A stretch of DNA of 64,000 bases from Lusitaniella coriacea LEGE 07157 (GCF_015207425.1 NZ_JADEWZ010000025.1:18232-82231), one strand, 5' to 3'. Shown: positions 35,509-44,768, numbered from the stretch's first letter. Notes: generated by a model from the letters alone, not told the origin. Numbers and translations: made by a program.

Positions 35509-36875
35509 AAAATCCGATCCTCAGTCTGTACGCTTTTCATCTCCGCCAAACCTTTGACGATGCTCCCAATACGGCAAGTCAGGACGCGGCAACTCTTTGG
35601 GAGAGTTTAACGGAAGTGGGGCAAATTCTTTCGTTTCCCGAACTGCAAAGTTTGAAGTCTCAACTAATTTCTTATTCTCCAGACGAACGGGGAAATTATC
35701 AATATAATTCTCAACAGGAAAATGACTTAAAAAATGAGTGGTTAACTCATCATGGGGACGCTCTAGAGTTGACCCCAATCCCCACATCAATGGGGTTTAA
35801 AATCAAAGGAACGTTTCAGCCTTTCCGCCTCCACGATACCTATTGCGCAGATATTACACTCTCCCCGGAGATCGCCGATCTCGATATCGCTCCCGAACAG
35901 CTTTCCGCATTTAATCCGCCCGTATTAATTGAAAAAATTAATGCCAATTTAGGAAAAGTCATCGTTCTGCACGGCGAACAAAATTATTGGACGAAACCAA
36001 AAGAGCGGGATGCAGAAAAGTGGGTGAATGTGTTGTGTGCCAATACTCATTTAAATCCTCGGTTTGTCGATGAAGGGGAATTGTTTAATTGTCCTTGCTT
36101 TCTTTTTGAAGCGGAGGATGTAACGATTATTATTTCCTTGGCAAAACCCAAACAACTGGACTTGGAACGGGCAAATGCAAACTACGATTGGTTGAGGGAT
36201 TTGTTTTGGAGTCAAAAAAAGGTCGATTCCACTTATAAGGAAGCTCAAAAATGCTATCAAGCAGCGCGACATCTTTACAGCACATTAGAAGCAAAAGTGC
36301 AAGACTTTTACGTGTTGCTTAATGAGAACCCAGAAAAACGTTTAGATTGTCTTGACGCTCTCTTGAAAACTATTCCCAAAAACCTTTTGCAATACAATTG
36401 CTACATTAGAGATTTAAAAGCACATCGCACGACAATTGCAACGAATCTCGTTAATTTTAACAATCGTTTAAAACGGTTGAGAGAATCGGAAAACACTTTT
36501 AACGCTTGGTTGAATTATTCTAATGAAAAATATCCTCGCCATCTCGCTCAAATTCAAACATATATTCATTACCTCGAACCGGGAAAAGACTTGTTCGGCA
36601 ACCTGATAAATACGATCCGCGCAACGGTTGAAGTGGAACAAGCTCAAAGGGAAAAAGAGCTACAAAATCACCTGCAATCGATTGGAATTGGGATCGCTGC
36701 GGGGGCAATTGTAGCTTCAAGTTCCGGGTTAATCGTACAACCGAAAACAGAGAGAATTGAGATCTTTCGTATGTCCTTACATCCCTTTATTTGGTCGTTG
36801 ATGTTGAGTGCAATTTGCGCGATAGGGTTTTGGGGGATTGCGGAGGTGTGGTTGGGACGGAAGAAAAACGGGTGA
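35505..36875 (+). CDS. Putative membrane effector paired with the CHAT protease (CorA-like layout)
   Basis: A 456-residue protein starting at GTG 35505, overlapping the CHAT stop (GTGA). I do not recognise the N-terminal ~220 residues, a mixed alpha/beta region ('LRQTFDDAPNTASQDAATLW', 'FRLHDTYCADITLSPEIADL'). From ~225 to 390 it is long-helical ('EAQKCYQAARHLYSTLEAKV', 'ATNLVNFNNRLKRLRESENT'). Two membrane helices close it: about 392-411 ('SIGIGIAAGAIVASSSGLIV') and 428-450 ('FIWSLMLSAICAIGFWGIAE'). Alpha/beta domain, long helices and two C-terminal membrane helices is the CorA layout, but the GMN loop of CorA channels is not seen between them. Predicted job: a membrane-perturbing effector or channel. 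Confidence 0.75.
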   Translation: MKNPILSLYAFHLRQTFDDAPNTASQDAATLWESLTEVGQILSFPELQSLKSQLISYSPDERGNYQYNSQQENDLKNEWLTHHGDALELTPIPTSMGFKIKGTFQPFRLHDTYCADITLSPEIADLDIAPEQLSAFNPPVLIEKINANLGKVIVLHGEQNYWTKPKERDAEKWVNVLCANTHLNPRFVDEGELFNCPCFLFEAEDVTIIISLAKPKQLDLERANANYDWLRDLFWSQKKVDSTYKEAQKCYQAARHLYSTLEAKVQDFYVLLNENPEKRLDCLDALLKTIPKNLLQYNCYIRDLKAHRTTIATNLVNFNNRLKRLRESENTFNAWLNYSNEKYPRHLAQIQTYIHYLEPGKDLFGNLINTIRATVEVEQAQREKELQNHLQSIGIGIAAGAIVASSSGLIVQPKTERIEIFRMSLHPFIWSLMLSAICAIGFWGIAEVWLGRKKNG

Positions 36876-36911
36876 TTAGAAAACTTAAGGGGAATCTCCC
36901 CAATTTATAAA

Positions 36912-36927
36912 GGCGGGTTTCCCCGCC
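36912..36927 (-). terminator. Hairpin terminator between convergent genes
   Basis: GGCGGG, loop GAAA, CCCGCC on the minus strand, followed by TTTAT. It ends the pepA transcript. A second hairpin (GGGGAATCTCCCC, 36890-36902) may act on the effector gene. Confidence 0.6.
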
Positions 36928-36934
36928 CCTACGT

Positions 36935-38398
36935 TTAACTCATCGCCCAATTCACCAACGTCCTCACCGGAAAGCCCGTTGCGCCGGAATTATTAACGCC
37001 AACCTCTTTATCCGCCCAAACTGGGCCCGCAATATCCAAATGCGCCCAAGGGGTTTTTTCCACAAATTCCTTTAAAAAGAGTGCCGCCGTAATCGAACCG
37101 CCTGGGCGAGGTCCCGTATTTTTCATATCGGCAATGGGGGACTTTAAGCCCTCGAAATAAACCTCTTCCATTGGCATTTGCCAAAACTGTTCCCCTGCCA
37201 ATTTTGCCGCGTCTTGGAGTTGCGTCGCGAGAGCGTCATCGGTACTCCACAACCCCGCAATTTTATTGCCCAATGCAACAATACAAGCTCCGGTGAGGGT
37301 TGCCAGATCGACAATCGCATCAACTTCTAATTTCTCTGCAAAAACTAAGGCATCCGCTAAGGTGAGTCGTCCTTCCGCATCGGTATTATTGACCTCAATG
37401 GTTTTGCCATTCGAGGCGGTGAGGATGTCGCCGGGGTGCATCGCATGACCGCTAATCATGTTCTCGGCGGCAGCACTGATAAAATGAACCTCAACATCGG
37501 GTTTGAGTTGCGCGATCGCGCGAGCTGCCCCTAAAGTGGCTCCAGCCCCGCCCATATCCATTTTCATCGTTTCAATCCCACTTCCCGATCCCTTGATGTT
37601 CAATCCCCCGGAATCGAAGGTTACGCCCTTCCCCACAATCGCCAGTTTGCGACGCGGTGTCCCTTTTGGTTTGTAGGTAAGATGGATGAATTTTGGGGGT
37701 AAATCCGATGCCATTGACACGCCCAAATACGCCCCCATTCCCAACTTTTCGCAGTCTTCTTTTTCCAGGATTTCTAAGGTTAAACCGTAATCTGTCGCAA
37801 TGTCTTGAGCGGTTTCTGCAAGGGTACTTGGCGTTACCGCATTGGCAGGAGCCGCAACCAATTCCCGTGCTAAGATCGTCCCCGCACAAATCGCCTCAGC
37901 CTTCTCAATCGCCGCCTCTCGATTGCCCAAGCCCAACAATTCAATGCTTTCTAGCTTCAACTCCTTCTCATCGGGTTCCGACTTGAAACGATTATCAGCG
38001 TGCAGAGCCAGAATAATCCCTTCTGCAAGAGCTTGAGCCGAAATTGTCTCGTTTTCCACCACCGGAAAACCAATTCCCAAAACTTTACTCTTTTTAGCAA
38101 GGCGAGCCACTGCTGCGGCACTATTCCGTACAGTCTCTACTGTTAGATCCGACGCTTTCCCCAAACCCACTAAAATAAGTTTGCGAACCGCACTACTTCC
38201 CCCAATGCGAGTTGTTGCAATACTCCCGGCTTTGCCTTCAAATTCTTCTTCTGCAATCAATTCTTGAATCGTCCCGGCAAACGCCTCATCCAGCTTTGCC
38301 AAGTCGCCTGTCACCTCAACAGCACCCTCAAATAATCCAAGGGCGAGAATATCTCCAGTCCAATCAAGCGGTTTTGTGTCTACTGCTTTAATCTGCAT
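36935..38398 (-). CDS. pepA: Leucyl aminopeptidase (M17)
   Basis: A 487-residue cytosolic aminopeptidase with two catalytic metals. The N-terminal macro-like domain is at 1-~165. In the C-terminal M17 domain the metal and catalytic residues lie in '[20 protein letters not shown]' (Lys, Asp), '[17 protein letters not shown]'-type segment, and the signature '[18 protein letters not shown]'. The end '[20 protein letters not shown]' and '[14 protein letters not shown]' is typical. Length is normal. It converges with the effector gene of the CHAT locus. Confidence 0.96.
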   Translation of the reverse strand: MQIKAVDTKPLDWTGDILALGLFEGAVEVTGDLAKLDEAFAGTIQELIAEEEFEGKAGSIATTRIGGSSAVRKLILVGLGKASDLTVETVRNSAAAVARLAKKSKVLGIGFPVVENETISAQALAEGIILALHADNRFKSEPDEKELKLESIELLGLGNREAAIEKAEAICAGTILARELVAAPANAVTPSTLAETAQDIATDYGLTLEILEKEDCEKLGMGAYLGVSMASDLPPKFIHLTYKPKGTPRRKLAIVGKGVTFDSGGLNIKGSGSGIETMKMDMGGAGATLGAARAIAQLKPDVEVHFISAAAENMISGHAMHPGDILTASNGKTIEVNNTDAEGRLTLADALVFAEKLEVDAIVDLATLTGACIVALGNKIAGLWSTDDALATQLQDAAKLAGEQFWQMPMEEVYFEGLKSPIADMKNTGPRPGGSITAALFLKEFVEKTPWAHLDIAGPVWADKEVGVNNSGATGFPVRTLVNWAMS

Positions 38399-38538
38399 TC
38401 TTTTACGTCTGATGTGAATTTGAAACTGTATTACCGTAGCTTGAAAATCGAGAACAGAAAAGGAAATTGTAAGATGCTTTGAAACTGGTTATCGAGCGAT
38501 TGTTACCAAAGCTGTTAATTCCTCACCCCGTCTCCCCA

Positions 38539-38584
38539 ATTGGTAATTGGTAATTGGTAATTGGTAATTGGTAATTGGTAATTG
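38539..38584 (+). repeat. Heptamer tandem repeat ATTGGTA, six units
   Basis: Exact seven-base period over 42 bases, then a degenerate unit, 40 bases from the stop of the methyltransferase gene. It is a different heptamer from the GGGAATA type but of the same class. Confidence 0.9.
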
Positions 38585-38623
38585 CGAATTGTTACCCCGT
38601 CTCCCCCTCTTCCCCGCGTCAGC

Positions 38624-39472
38624 TTACTTCACGCCGTACAGCAGTCCAAAGCGAATCAAACCGCTTTCGTAACCCTGACGCATTAAACCCATCGATAGGG
38701 CGGCTTGAACGGTTCCCCATCCCGCACGGGCTAAACCGAGGAAGGCTTGAGGTTCAAAGGCGGAATCAATCACCACATCCCAAAAAGGTGCAACGGCTGT
38801 TGACCAATCATTGGATTTTAGGTCGCGGAAACCGCAATTTTTTGCAATTTCTTCGTATTCGGGTAAAGAGATCGTGTAGGGCAAGCAATAGACGCGATAA
38901 ATTTCTTCTAGGTGTCGCTGTTCCTTTGGGGTGAGCGCTCCCGCGAGGGAGTTGGTGGGACGGTGACACCAGGTTGCAAAAAGGAGAGAACCGCCCGGTT
39001 TGAGAACGCGATAGCACTCTTGTAAAAACTGCTCTTTATCGGGCATATGTTCGCCGCTCTCAAGGGACCACACCCAGTCAAAAGTATTGTCCTCAAAAGG
39101 GGTTTGTTGGGCATCGGTGACTTGAAAGCGAACGGTTTGGTCTAAATTTGCCGCTTGCGCCCGTTCTGTTGCTCTGGCAGCTTGGATGGGGCTTAGGGTG
39201 ATACCCATAGCTTGGGCATTGTACTTCTTGGCGAGGTAAAGGGTGCTGCCTCCTATGCCGCATCCAGCATCGAGTATGTTGCTTGGGTGGGGAGCATCTG
39301 CCCAGGAGAGCAATTCTTCAATGAGGTTGATTTGAGCTTGTCGCCGTTCGATTTTGTGGTTGCCTGTACGTCCGTAATAACCGTGGTGCATATGTTCGCC
39401 CCAAATCTGTTCCCACAGTTCGCTGGAGTTGTCGTAAAATTGCCGAATTTGTTCGTATAGGGTGGTGGTCAT
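38624..39472 (-). CDS. Gamma-tocopherol methyltransferase-like SAM methyltransferase
   Basis: A 282-residue class I methyltransferase of the gamma-tocopherol C-methyltransferase group, the last step of alpha-tocopherol synthesis. SAM motif I is 'ILDAGCGIGGSTLYLAKKYN'; the motif II region has 'TPFEDNTFDWVWSLESGEHM', typical of the family; and 'YRVLKPGGSLLFATWCHRP' follows. The start 'MTTTLYEQIRQFYDNSSELW' and 'WGEHMHHGYYG' also match. Related plant enzymes methylate indole-alkaloid substrates, and phytoplankton paralogs exist, so the exact quinol or tocopherol substrate should be tested. Single gene. Confidence 0.88.
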   Translation of the reverse strand: MTTTLYEQIRQFYDNSSELWEQIWGEHMHHGYYGRTGNHKIERRQAQINLIEELLSWADAPHPSNILDAGCGIGGSTLYLAKKYNAQAMGITLSPIQAARATERAQAANLDQTVRFQVTDAQQTPFEDNTFDWVWSLESGEHMPDKEQFLQECYRVLKPGGSLLFATWCHRPTNSLAGALTPKEQRHLEEIYRVYCLPYTISLPEYEEIAKNCGFRDLKSNDWSTAVAPFWDVVIDSAFEPQAFLGLARAGWGTVQAALSMGLMRQGYESGLIRFGLLYGVK

Positions 39473-39682
39473 GGCGGGAGTTATGAATTTGCTAGGGGCT
39501 GAGTTTCAACAATCTTTCAATGGATCTTACCTAAAATTTGGTTCTGAAATCTTGCCCTAGTGGTCTGTCAGTTTCTAATTTGTGGATCGATTCTTTCTCC
39601 GCGTCACCGTGTCAGCCTCAACGCACAAGATCGAGGTTGACGAACCACTAGTGGGGGACTGTTATCTCTGTGGGGATCGCTG

Positions 39683-40609
39683 TTACTCTTGCGTTGAGTG
39701 TAACAAGCGCTCGACTGCTTCTCGGTGCGGTAGTGCGGGTTGAGCGCCGCTTTGGGTTGTGGTTAATGCACCGCAGGCGGCACCCCATTTTAGGGCTTCG
39801 GGTAGGGAGAGTCCGCGATCGCGCGCAGAGGCAAAACCCCCATTAAAGGCATCTCCTGCCGCAACAGAATCGATCGCGCGCACGGAATAGGGTGAGATGA
39901 AGTGGCAATCGGTGGAAGTGGTACAAACTAGTCCGCGATCGCCCAGCTTAACAATTGCGGTGCCAACGCCTCGTTCTACTAGGGTTTGAGCCGCTTGAGT
40001 GGCAGTCGCGCGATCGCGCACGGGAAACCCCACCAGTTGAGTCGCTTCGATTTCGTTGGGGGTAATTATATCAATGAGGGGGTAAAGTTCTGCGGGAAAA
40101 TCTTGCGGTGCGGGTGCGGGATCGAGAATCACGGTAATGCCGCTTTCTCTAGCGGTTTGGGTTGCTGCTTGGACGGCGGAGAGGGGAATTTCCAATTGCA
40201 AAAGCAGCGCGCTAACCTCTGGGGTTAATAATGCAGTCAAACGCGCCACATCCTCCCGATTGACGCGCCCATTCGCCCCCGGAACGACGATAATTTGGTT
40301 CTCACTGCGATCGTCTACGGCAATTAACGCCACGCCAGAATGGGTTTCTTCGTCGATAAAAATCCCCTCTGTATTGACCCCACCCGCGTGCAATTGAGCC
40401 AATAAATCTTCTCCCGCGCGATCGCGCCCTACCCGTCCCACCATCGCCGTTTTTGTCCCCAAACGCGCCGCCGCCACCGCTTGATTTGCACCCTTTCCTC
40501 CCGCCGCCATGACAAAATTGTGACCCAATACCGACTCTCCCGGAACGGGCATCCGGGGAACCTGGGCAACAAAATCCATATTCAAACTGCCGAAAACAAG
40601 AATACTCAT
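39683..40609 (-). CDS. rbsK: Ribokinase (PfkB family)
   Basis: A 308-residue sugar kinase. The first PfkB signature is 'VMAAGGKGANQAVAAARLG' and the second, with the catalytic Asp, 'SVAAGDAFNGGFASARDRG'. N-terminal 'VFGSLNMDFVAQVPRMPVPG' is the ribokinase substrate region. It lacks a ribose transporter or rbsR nearby, so it may phosphorylate scavenged ribose from nucleotides. A 109-base mobile-type element ends 18 bases upstream of the start and probably contributes to the promoter region. Confidence 0.92.
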   Translation of the reverse strand: MSILVFGSLNMDFVAQVPRMPVPGESVLGHNFVMAAGGKGANQAVAAARLGTKTAMVGRVGRDRAGEDLLAQLHAGGVNTEGIFIDEETHSGVALIAVDDRSENQIIVVPGANGRVNREDVARLTALLTPEVSALLLQLEIPLSAVQAATQTARESGITVILDPAPAPQDFPAELYPLIDIITPNEIEATQLVGFPVRDRATATQAAQTLVERGVGTAIVKLGDRGLVCTTSTDCHFISPYSVRAIDSVAAGDAFNGGFASARDRGLSLPEALKWGAACGALTTTQSGAQPALPHREAVERLLHSTQE

Positions 40610-40627
40610 TGTTAGCTATTATGATTT

Positions 40628-40736
40628 ACGCCTAATGTGAATGACCTAAAACCCTTGCTAGGGAATAGGTAATAGGGAATAGTAAGAAGAAACAGCAATA
40701 GGATAGGTGTTTGAGTGCTTAATCTACATTAGGCGT
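40628..40736 (+). repeat. 109-base inverted-terminus element, copy 2 (MITE-like)
   Basis: The ends are perfect 11-base inverted repeats, ACGCCTAATGT and ACATTAGGCGT. GATTT flanks both sides and could be a target-site duplication. The right end overlaps the last bases of the Uma2 gene and supplies its TAA stop. The left end lies 18 bases upstream of rbsK. Confidence 0.85.
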
Positions 40737-41361
40737 GATTTTGTAACCATTTGCGAAACTCGCGAAACAGAGCATTTTCCCCCATTTCACCCCGTCGCTG
40801 TAAAAAATTCAAAATAACAGACTTCGACAAAATCGGTAAAACCTTAGACCGTTCTTGCTCCTCATAAACCCCATCATTTAAACAATAAATTGATAAATTT
40901 TTTCCATCAAATCGCCAAATTTCCTCAATTCCTAACGCTCCATAAATTCCCAACCGATTTAAAGAACTGCTTATAATATCCACCTCAACAGCTAAATCGG
41001 GAACGGGGTCAACCGTAAAATCAAAATTAATTTTTCCCCGCACTAATGCTTCATTCGTAATGTAGTAGCACTCATCGGGTTCAATCCCTTTTTGCAAGTC
41101 TTCCCGACTCAACGTCGTCGAACAAAGACTTGCGATCTCTAAACCCAAAACCTCCGTCGTTGTTTGCACCAATCGCCCCAGAAACCCCTTATTGATTTCG
41201 TGTTCTGGCAAAGGAGTCATAATTTCCAATGAGCCTTGGTCAAAGGTTAATTGTTTGCTTGGATTTTCTGCCAAATCTGATAACAAAGCCTGATACGTTT
41301 CCCAGCGCACCCCCGTTAATAGCGTTCGATTTGACCGTTGGGGTAAAGTTTGAGTTGTCAT
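40729..41361 (-). CDS. Uma2-family (DUF820) putative endonuclease
   Basis: A 210-residue member of the Uma2 family, very abundant in cyanobacteria, with a PD-(D/E)xK nuclease fold of unknown biological role. The family features 'LTFDQGSLEIMTPLPEHEI', 'GIEPDECYYI' and 'VPDLAVEVDIISSS' (catalytic acidic residues and the hydrophobic strand) are intact. The last codons, ...CAC GCC TAA, lie in the inverted repeat of the adjacent 109-base element, so the stop codon and the final residue were set by that insertion. Confidence 0.92.
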   Translation of the reverse strand: MTTQTLPQRSNRTLLTGVRWETYQALLSDLAENPSKQLTFDQGSLEIMTPLPEHEINKGFLGRLVQTTTEVLGLEIASLCSTTLSREDLQKGIEPDECYYITNEALVRGKINFDFTVDPVPDLAVEVDIISSSLNRLGIYGALGIEEIWRFDGKNLSIYCLNDGVYEEQERSKVLPILSKSVILNFLQRRGEMGENALFREFRKWLQNHA

Positions 41362-41502
41362 TGCTTTTCAGTTAGTATTTTGAATCTTTTACATTCCCCT
41401 TTTTTTAAAGTTTGTTCTTGAAAGGAAAAGTCACGACTAATCCCTGTACTGCTAAAATACTAGCCGATTGTTTCTTGTGATTCTCCGATATAAACTTCAC
41501 CC

Positions 41503-42540
41503 ATGCACAAAATCCCCGTTACCGTCATTACAGGCTTTCTCGGCGCTGGTAAAACAACCCTCGTGCGTCACCTGTTGCAAAATAATCAAGGTCGCCGAAT
41601 TGCCGTCCTGGTCAATGAATTTGGAGAGATGGGAATTGATGGAGAACTGTTGCGTGACTGTCAAGTGTGCGATGAGGAAGAAAATCCTCAAAGCAATATC
41701 GTTGAGCTGAACAACGGTTGTTTGTGCTGTACCGTGCAGGAAGAGTTTTACCCCACCATACAAGAACTCCTCAAGCGGCGAGAGCAAATTGATTGCATTC
41801 TTATTGAAACCTCTGGTTTAGCTTTACCCAAACCGTTAATTCAAGCGTTTCGCTGGCACGAAATTCGTAACGGTGCGACGGTGGATGGCGTGGTAACGGT
41901 GGTTGACGCTCAAGCCCTCGCCGCAGGAACTTTGGTGGGAGATTTGGAGGCTTTAGAAGCCCAGCGACAAGCAGACCCCAATTTAGAGCATGAAACGCCG
42001 ATTGAAGAACTATTTGAGGATCAACTCGCCTGTGCGGATCTGGTTGTGTTGACGAAAACGGATTTAGCGGATGAAACGGATTTAAATAAGGTTCGGGAAT
42101 GGTTGCAAAAGGAACTCCCCTCTGGGGTCAAGGTGGTTGCGGGTCATCAAGGGGAAATTGAACCGGATGTTTTGTTAGGATTTAATGCGGCAGTGGAAGA
42201 TAACCTAGAGAGTCGTCCCAGCCACCACGACACGGAAGAGGAACACGAACACGACGACGAGATTAATTCCGTACAAGTTATTTGCGATCGCGCGATCGCG
42301 CCCAAACCCTTAATTGAAAAACTGCAACACCTCGTCCAGCAGCAGGAAATTTATCGCATCAAAGGCTTTGTCAGCGTCCCCAACAAACCCATGCGTTTGG
42401 TTTTACAAGGAGTGGGCAACCGCTTCGATTCCTTCTACGATCGCCTTTGGACAGCAGAGGAACCCCGTCAAACTCGCCTCGTATTCATCGGTCGAGAACT
42501 CGATCGCGCCCAAATTGAGAAGGCAATTTTGCAGAATTAG
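41503..42540 (+). CDS. COG0523 (CobW-like) GTP-dependent metallochaperone
   Basis: A 345-residue G3E GTPase. Walker A 'GFLGAGKTTLVRHLL', the metal motif CxCC in 'ELNNGCLCCTVQEEF', Walker B 'CILIETSGLALP' and the base motif 'LTKTDLADE' are all present. A His/Asp/Glu-rich linker (about 243-256, 'HHDTEEEHEHDDE') precedes the CobW C-terminal domain. COG0523 proteins deliver zinc, cobalt or nickel. No cobalamin gene is nearby and no zinc box is visible upstream, so the metal is undecided; the His-rich linker favours zinc. Confidence 0.93.
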   Translation: MHKIPVTVITGFLGAGKTTLVRHLLQNNQGRRIAVLVNEFGEMGIDGELLRDCQVCDEEENPQSNIVELNNGCLCCTVQEEFYPTIQELLKRREQIDCILIETSGLALPKPLIQAFRWHEIRNGATVDGVVTVVDAQALAAGTLVGDLEALEAQRQADPNLEHETPIEELFEDQLACADLVVLTKTDLADETDLNKVREWLQKELPSGVKVVAGHQGEIEPDVLLGFNAAVEDNLESRPSHHDTEEEHEHDDEINSVQVICDRAIAPKPLIEKLQHLVQQQEIYRIKGFVSVPNKPMRLVLQGVGNRFDSFYDRLWTAEEPRQTRLVFIGRELDRAQIEKAILQN

Positions 42541-42618
42541 ATCCGTTCGCTCTTTTGATACTACAATGCAGCCAATGCTTAACGGCTGTATTGAAGAATA
42601 TAAAGGAAATCGATTATC

Positions 42619-43677
42619 ATGGGCGATCCCGAACAAGTAAAAGTTGGTATTATCGGAGCTTCTGGCTATGGTGGCGTGCAGTTGGTTCGACTTTTACACG
42701 ATCATCCCAAGGTTGAGTTAGTTTATATCGGTGGGGATAGTAGTGCCGGGAAGTCTTACTCAGATTTGTATCCCCATATCGGTCATCTCGTCGATCTGAC
42801 CGTTGAAAAGATCGATTTAGACGCGATCGCGGATCGCTGTGAGGTGGTATTTTTAGGATTGCCCAATGGTTTGGCCTGCGATATGGCACCGACGCTAATA
42901 GAGAAAGGGTGCAAAGTTCTCGACTTGTCGGCGGACTATCGATTTGAGAATTTAGAAACCTACTCCGCGTGGTATAAAAAAGAGCGTCACGATCGCGCGA
43001 TCGCGGCAACCGCAGTTTATGGTTTGCCCGAACTTTACCGCGATCGCATTCGCGAATCCGATCTCATTGGCTGTCCGGGATGCTACTGCACCGCCAGTTT
43101 GCTAGGAATTGCCCCCCTTCTCAAACAAGGTTTAATTGTCCCAGAAACCGCCATCATTGACGCAAAATCCGGAACATCCGGCGGCGGACGACAGGCAAGA
43201 ACCCACTTACTTCTCGCCGAAGCAGATAACACCCTCACCGCCTACAGCGTCGCCGCACATCGCCATACCCCCGAAATCGAGCAAGTTTGCAGCGACTTAG
43301 CAGGACACGACATGATGGTGCAATTTACCCCCCACCTCATCCCAATGGTACGGGGCATTTTAGCAACCATTTATGCAACCCTGCGCGACCCTGGATTAGT
43401 ACGAGAAGACCTGATCACCATCTATAACGCCTTCTACCGCTCATCTCCCTTTGTTCGAGTTCTCCCCAATGGCATCTATCCCCAAACAAAATGGGCTGTC
43501 GGTACAAATCTCTGCTACATCGGCGTTGAAGTAGACGTGCGAACGGATCGAGTCATCGTTATGTCTGCAATTGATAATTTGATCAAAGGTCAATCCGGTC
43601 AAGCCGTCCAGTGTTTGAACATTATGATGGGTTGGGAAGAACTGCTAGGTTTACCTCAGTTAGGATTTTATCCCTAG
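42619..43677 (+). CDS. argC: N-acetyl-gamma-glutamyl-phosphate reductase
   Basis: A 352-residue ArgC, third step of arginine synthesis. The NADP-binding start '[18 protein letters not shown]' and the active site '[19 protein letters not shown]', with its catalytic Cys, are intact, as are '[18 protein letters not shown]' and '[17 protein letters not shown]'. Length is normal. It lies 78 bases after the COG0523 gene on the same strand; co-transcription is possible but there is no overlap. Confidence 0.97.
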   Translation: MGDPEQVKVGIIGASGYGGVQLVRLLHDHPKVELVYIGGDSSAGKSYSDLYPHIGHLVDLTVEKIDLDAIADRCEVVFLGLPNGLACDMAPTLIEKGCKVLDLSADYRFENLETYSAWYKKERHDRAIAATAVYGLPELYRDRIRESDLIGCPGCYCTASLLGIAPLLKQGLIVPETAIIDAKSGTSGGGRQARTHLLLAEADNTLTAYSVAAHRHTPEIEQVCSDLAGHDMMVQFTPHLIPMVRGILATIYATLRDPGLVREDLITIYNAFYRSSPFVRVLPNGIYPQTKWAVGTNLCYIGVEVDVRTDRVIVMSAIDNLIKGQSGQAVQCLNIMMGWEELLGLPQLGFYP

Positions 43678-44003
43678 CGATTGTTTGATTTTCAATTGAT
43701 ATATAGCACTCAGCTTCTTGCGAGAGCGGATATAGCAAGGTCTCCTCGCCATATCCGCTCTTATAGAGTTCCACATCCCAAATGAAAACGCTATACTCCT
43801 GTTTGAAATTTCTGATGAGCTAACGGCTGACAGCTTACGATGCGACTCATGGAAACGAGAATTTCCAGAAGTACGGAAAACCCTAAAAAACATTTCGTTA
43901 AAACCAGATTTAATAATTTTACTTTTTCGTTATCTTAATTATTAAAGGCAAAAACATTCAAGCCTCTAACACGACAAAAGCATTAAATAAAGGAGTACTA
44001 ACT
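43678..44003. other. Intergenic region with a palindromic repeat; hsp20 leader
   Basis: No gene is seen. A long palindrome is at 43724-43761. The 3' part is A/T-rich and leads to AAGGAG upstream of hsp20. No CIRCE element (TTAGCACTC-N9-GAGTGCTAA) is present, so HrcA control is unlikely; an RNA thermometer is possible but was not folded. Confidence 0.55.
43724..43761. repeat. Long palindrome, AAGG-TCT-CCTC core
   Basis: AGAGCGGATATAGCAAGG pairs with CCTCGCCATATCCGCTCT around TCT, with one mismatch. Related to 16776-16808. Confidence 0.75.
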
Positions 44004-44444
44004 ATGTCCTTAGTTCGCTTAGAACTATTTCGCGAAGTTGACTCTCTACAACGAGAAATGAATCGCTTTATCGAAAACTCGATCGCTCGTTCCGATGACA
44101 ATCGTCTAACAACATCATTTGTGCCAGCCGCAGAATTAGAAGAAACATCTGACGCACTTCATCTTAAACTCGAAGTTCCGGGGATGGAATCTAAAGATTT
44201 AGATATTCAAGTGAGTGCTGAAGCAGTTTCAATTAGTGGCGAGCGCAAATCAGAAAATAAGACCCAAGAAGGTGGAGTAACAAGAAGCGAATTTCGTTAC
44301 GGTAGTTTTCGTCGAGTAATCCCGCTTCCCAATCGCATTCAAAATAACAACGTTCAAGCCGAATACAAAGATGGCATTTTGAACCTTACCTTACCGAAAG
44401 CAGAGGAAGAGAAAAACAAAATTGTGAAAGTGAACCTTGACTAA
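44004..44444 (+). CDS. hspA: Small heat shock protein Hsp20/HspA
   Basis: A 146-residue alpha-crystallin-type chaperone. The alpha-crystallin domain (about 45-135) has 'AELEETSDALHLKLEVPGME', 'LDIQVSAEAVSISGERKSE', 'EFRYGSFRRVIPLPNRI' and 'VQAEYKDGILNLTLPKAEE'. The N-terminus is short ('RLELFREVDSLQREMNRFIE'), as in cyanobacterial HspA (Hsp17), which also binds thylakoid lipid. AGGAG lies nine bases before the ATG. A terminator follows at 44549. Confidence 0.95.
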   Translation: MSLVRLELFREVDSLQREMNRFIENSIARSDDNRLTTSFVPAAELEETSDALHLKLEVPGMESKDLDIQVSAEAVSISGERKSENKTQEGGVTRSEFRYGSFRRVIPLPNRIQNNNVQAEYKDGILNLTLPKAEEEKNKIVKVNLD

Positions 44445-44548
44445 ATACAAATGAGCAATAGGAAAGGGGAAAACAAGTAAACCATTTTCTTCCCCTGCAA
44501 CCCAATAATCGAGGTCATACTCCACTTTGTTAATACACTTCAATTGAG

Positions 44549-44575
44549 AGGGCGTTCTAGAGGAACGTCCTTTTT
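44549..44575 (+). terminator. Intrinsic terminator of hsp20
   Basis: AGGGCGTTC and GAACGTCCT form a nine-pair stem (one G-U) followed by TTTTTGTG. Confidence 0.85.
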
Positions 44576-44640
44576 GTGTAGGCATTCAGGCATTGTCCTT
44601 AAAATTAACTTTAAACAGAGGTATTTCAAGTCCTGAATCT

Positions 44641-44682
44641 GTATCTTGGGCTACAAATGGCGCGCAAGCATAGCCTTACCAT
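44641..44682 (+). promoter_or_regulatory. NtcA-activated promoter of the urt genes
   Basis: GTATCTTGGGCTAC at 44641-44654 is a perfect GTA-N8-TAC NtcA box. TACCAT at 44677-44682 fits TAN3T, with 22 bases between box and -10, the standard geometry of NtcA-activated promoters. The start of transcription should be near 44689, about 80 bases before urtA. urt genes are known NtcA targets in cyanobacteria. Confidence 0.85.
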
Positions 44683-44768
44683 CATACTCACTTTCGTTTA
44701 TGTGTCTCTACAACTCTATTTAATTTAGACTCCGTAAGAATCAGTTTGAGTGAGGTTATCGCAAAATC

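Noticed and set aside
35505..36875. Calling the CHAT partner a bacterial gasdermin
   Set aside because: Known bacterial gasdermins are shorter, lack two C-terminal membrane helices, and have a cleavable C-terminal lid; the layout here is closer to CorA-like proteins.
43678..44003. CIRCE element or other HrcA site upstream of hsp20
   Set aside because: No TTAGCACTC...GAGTGCTAA pattern is present.
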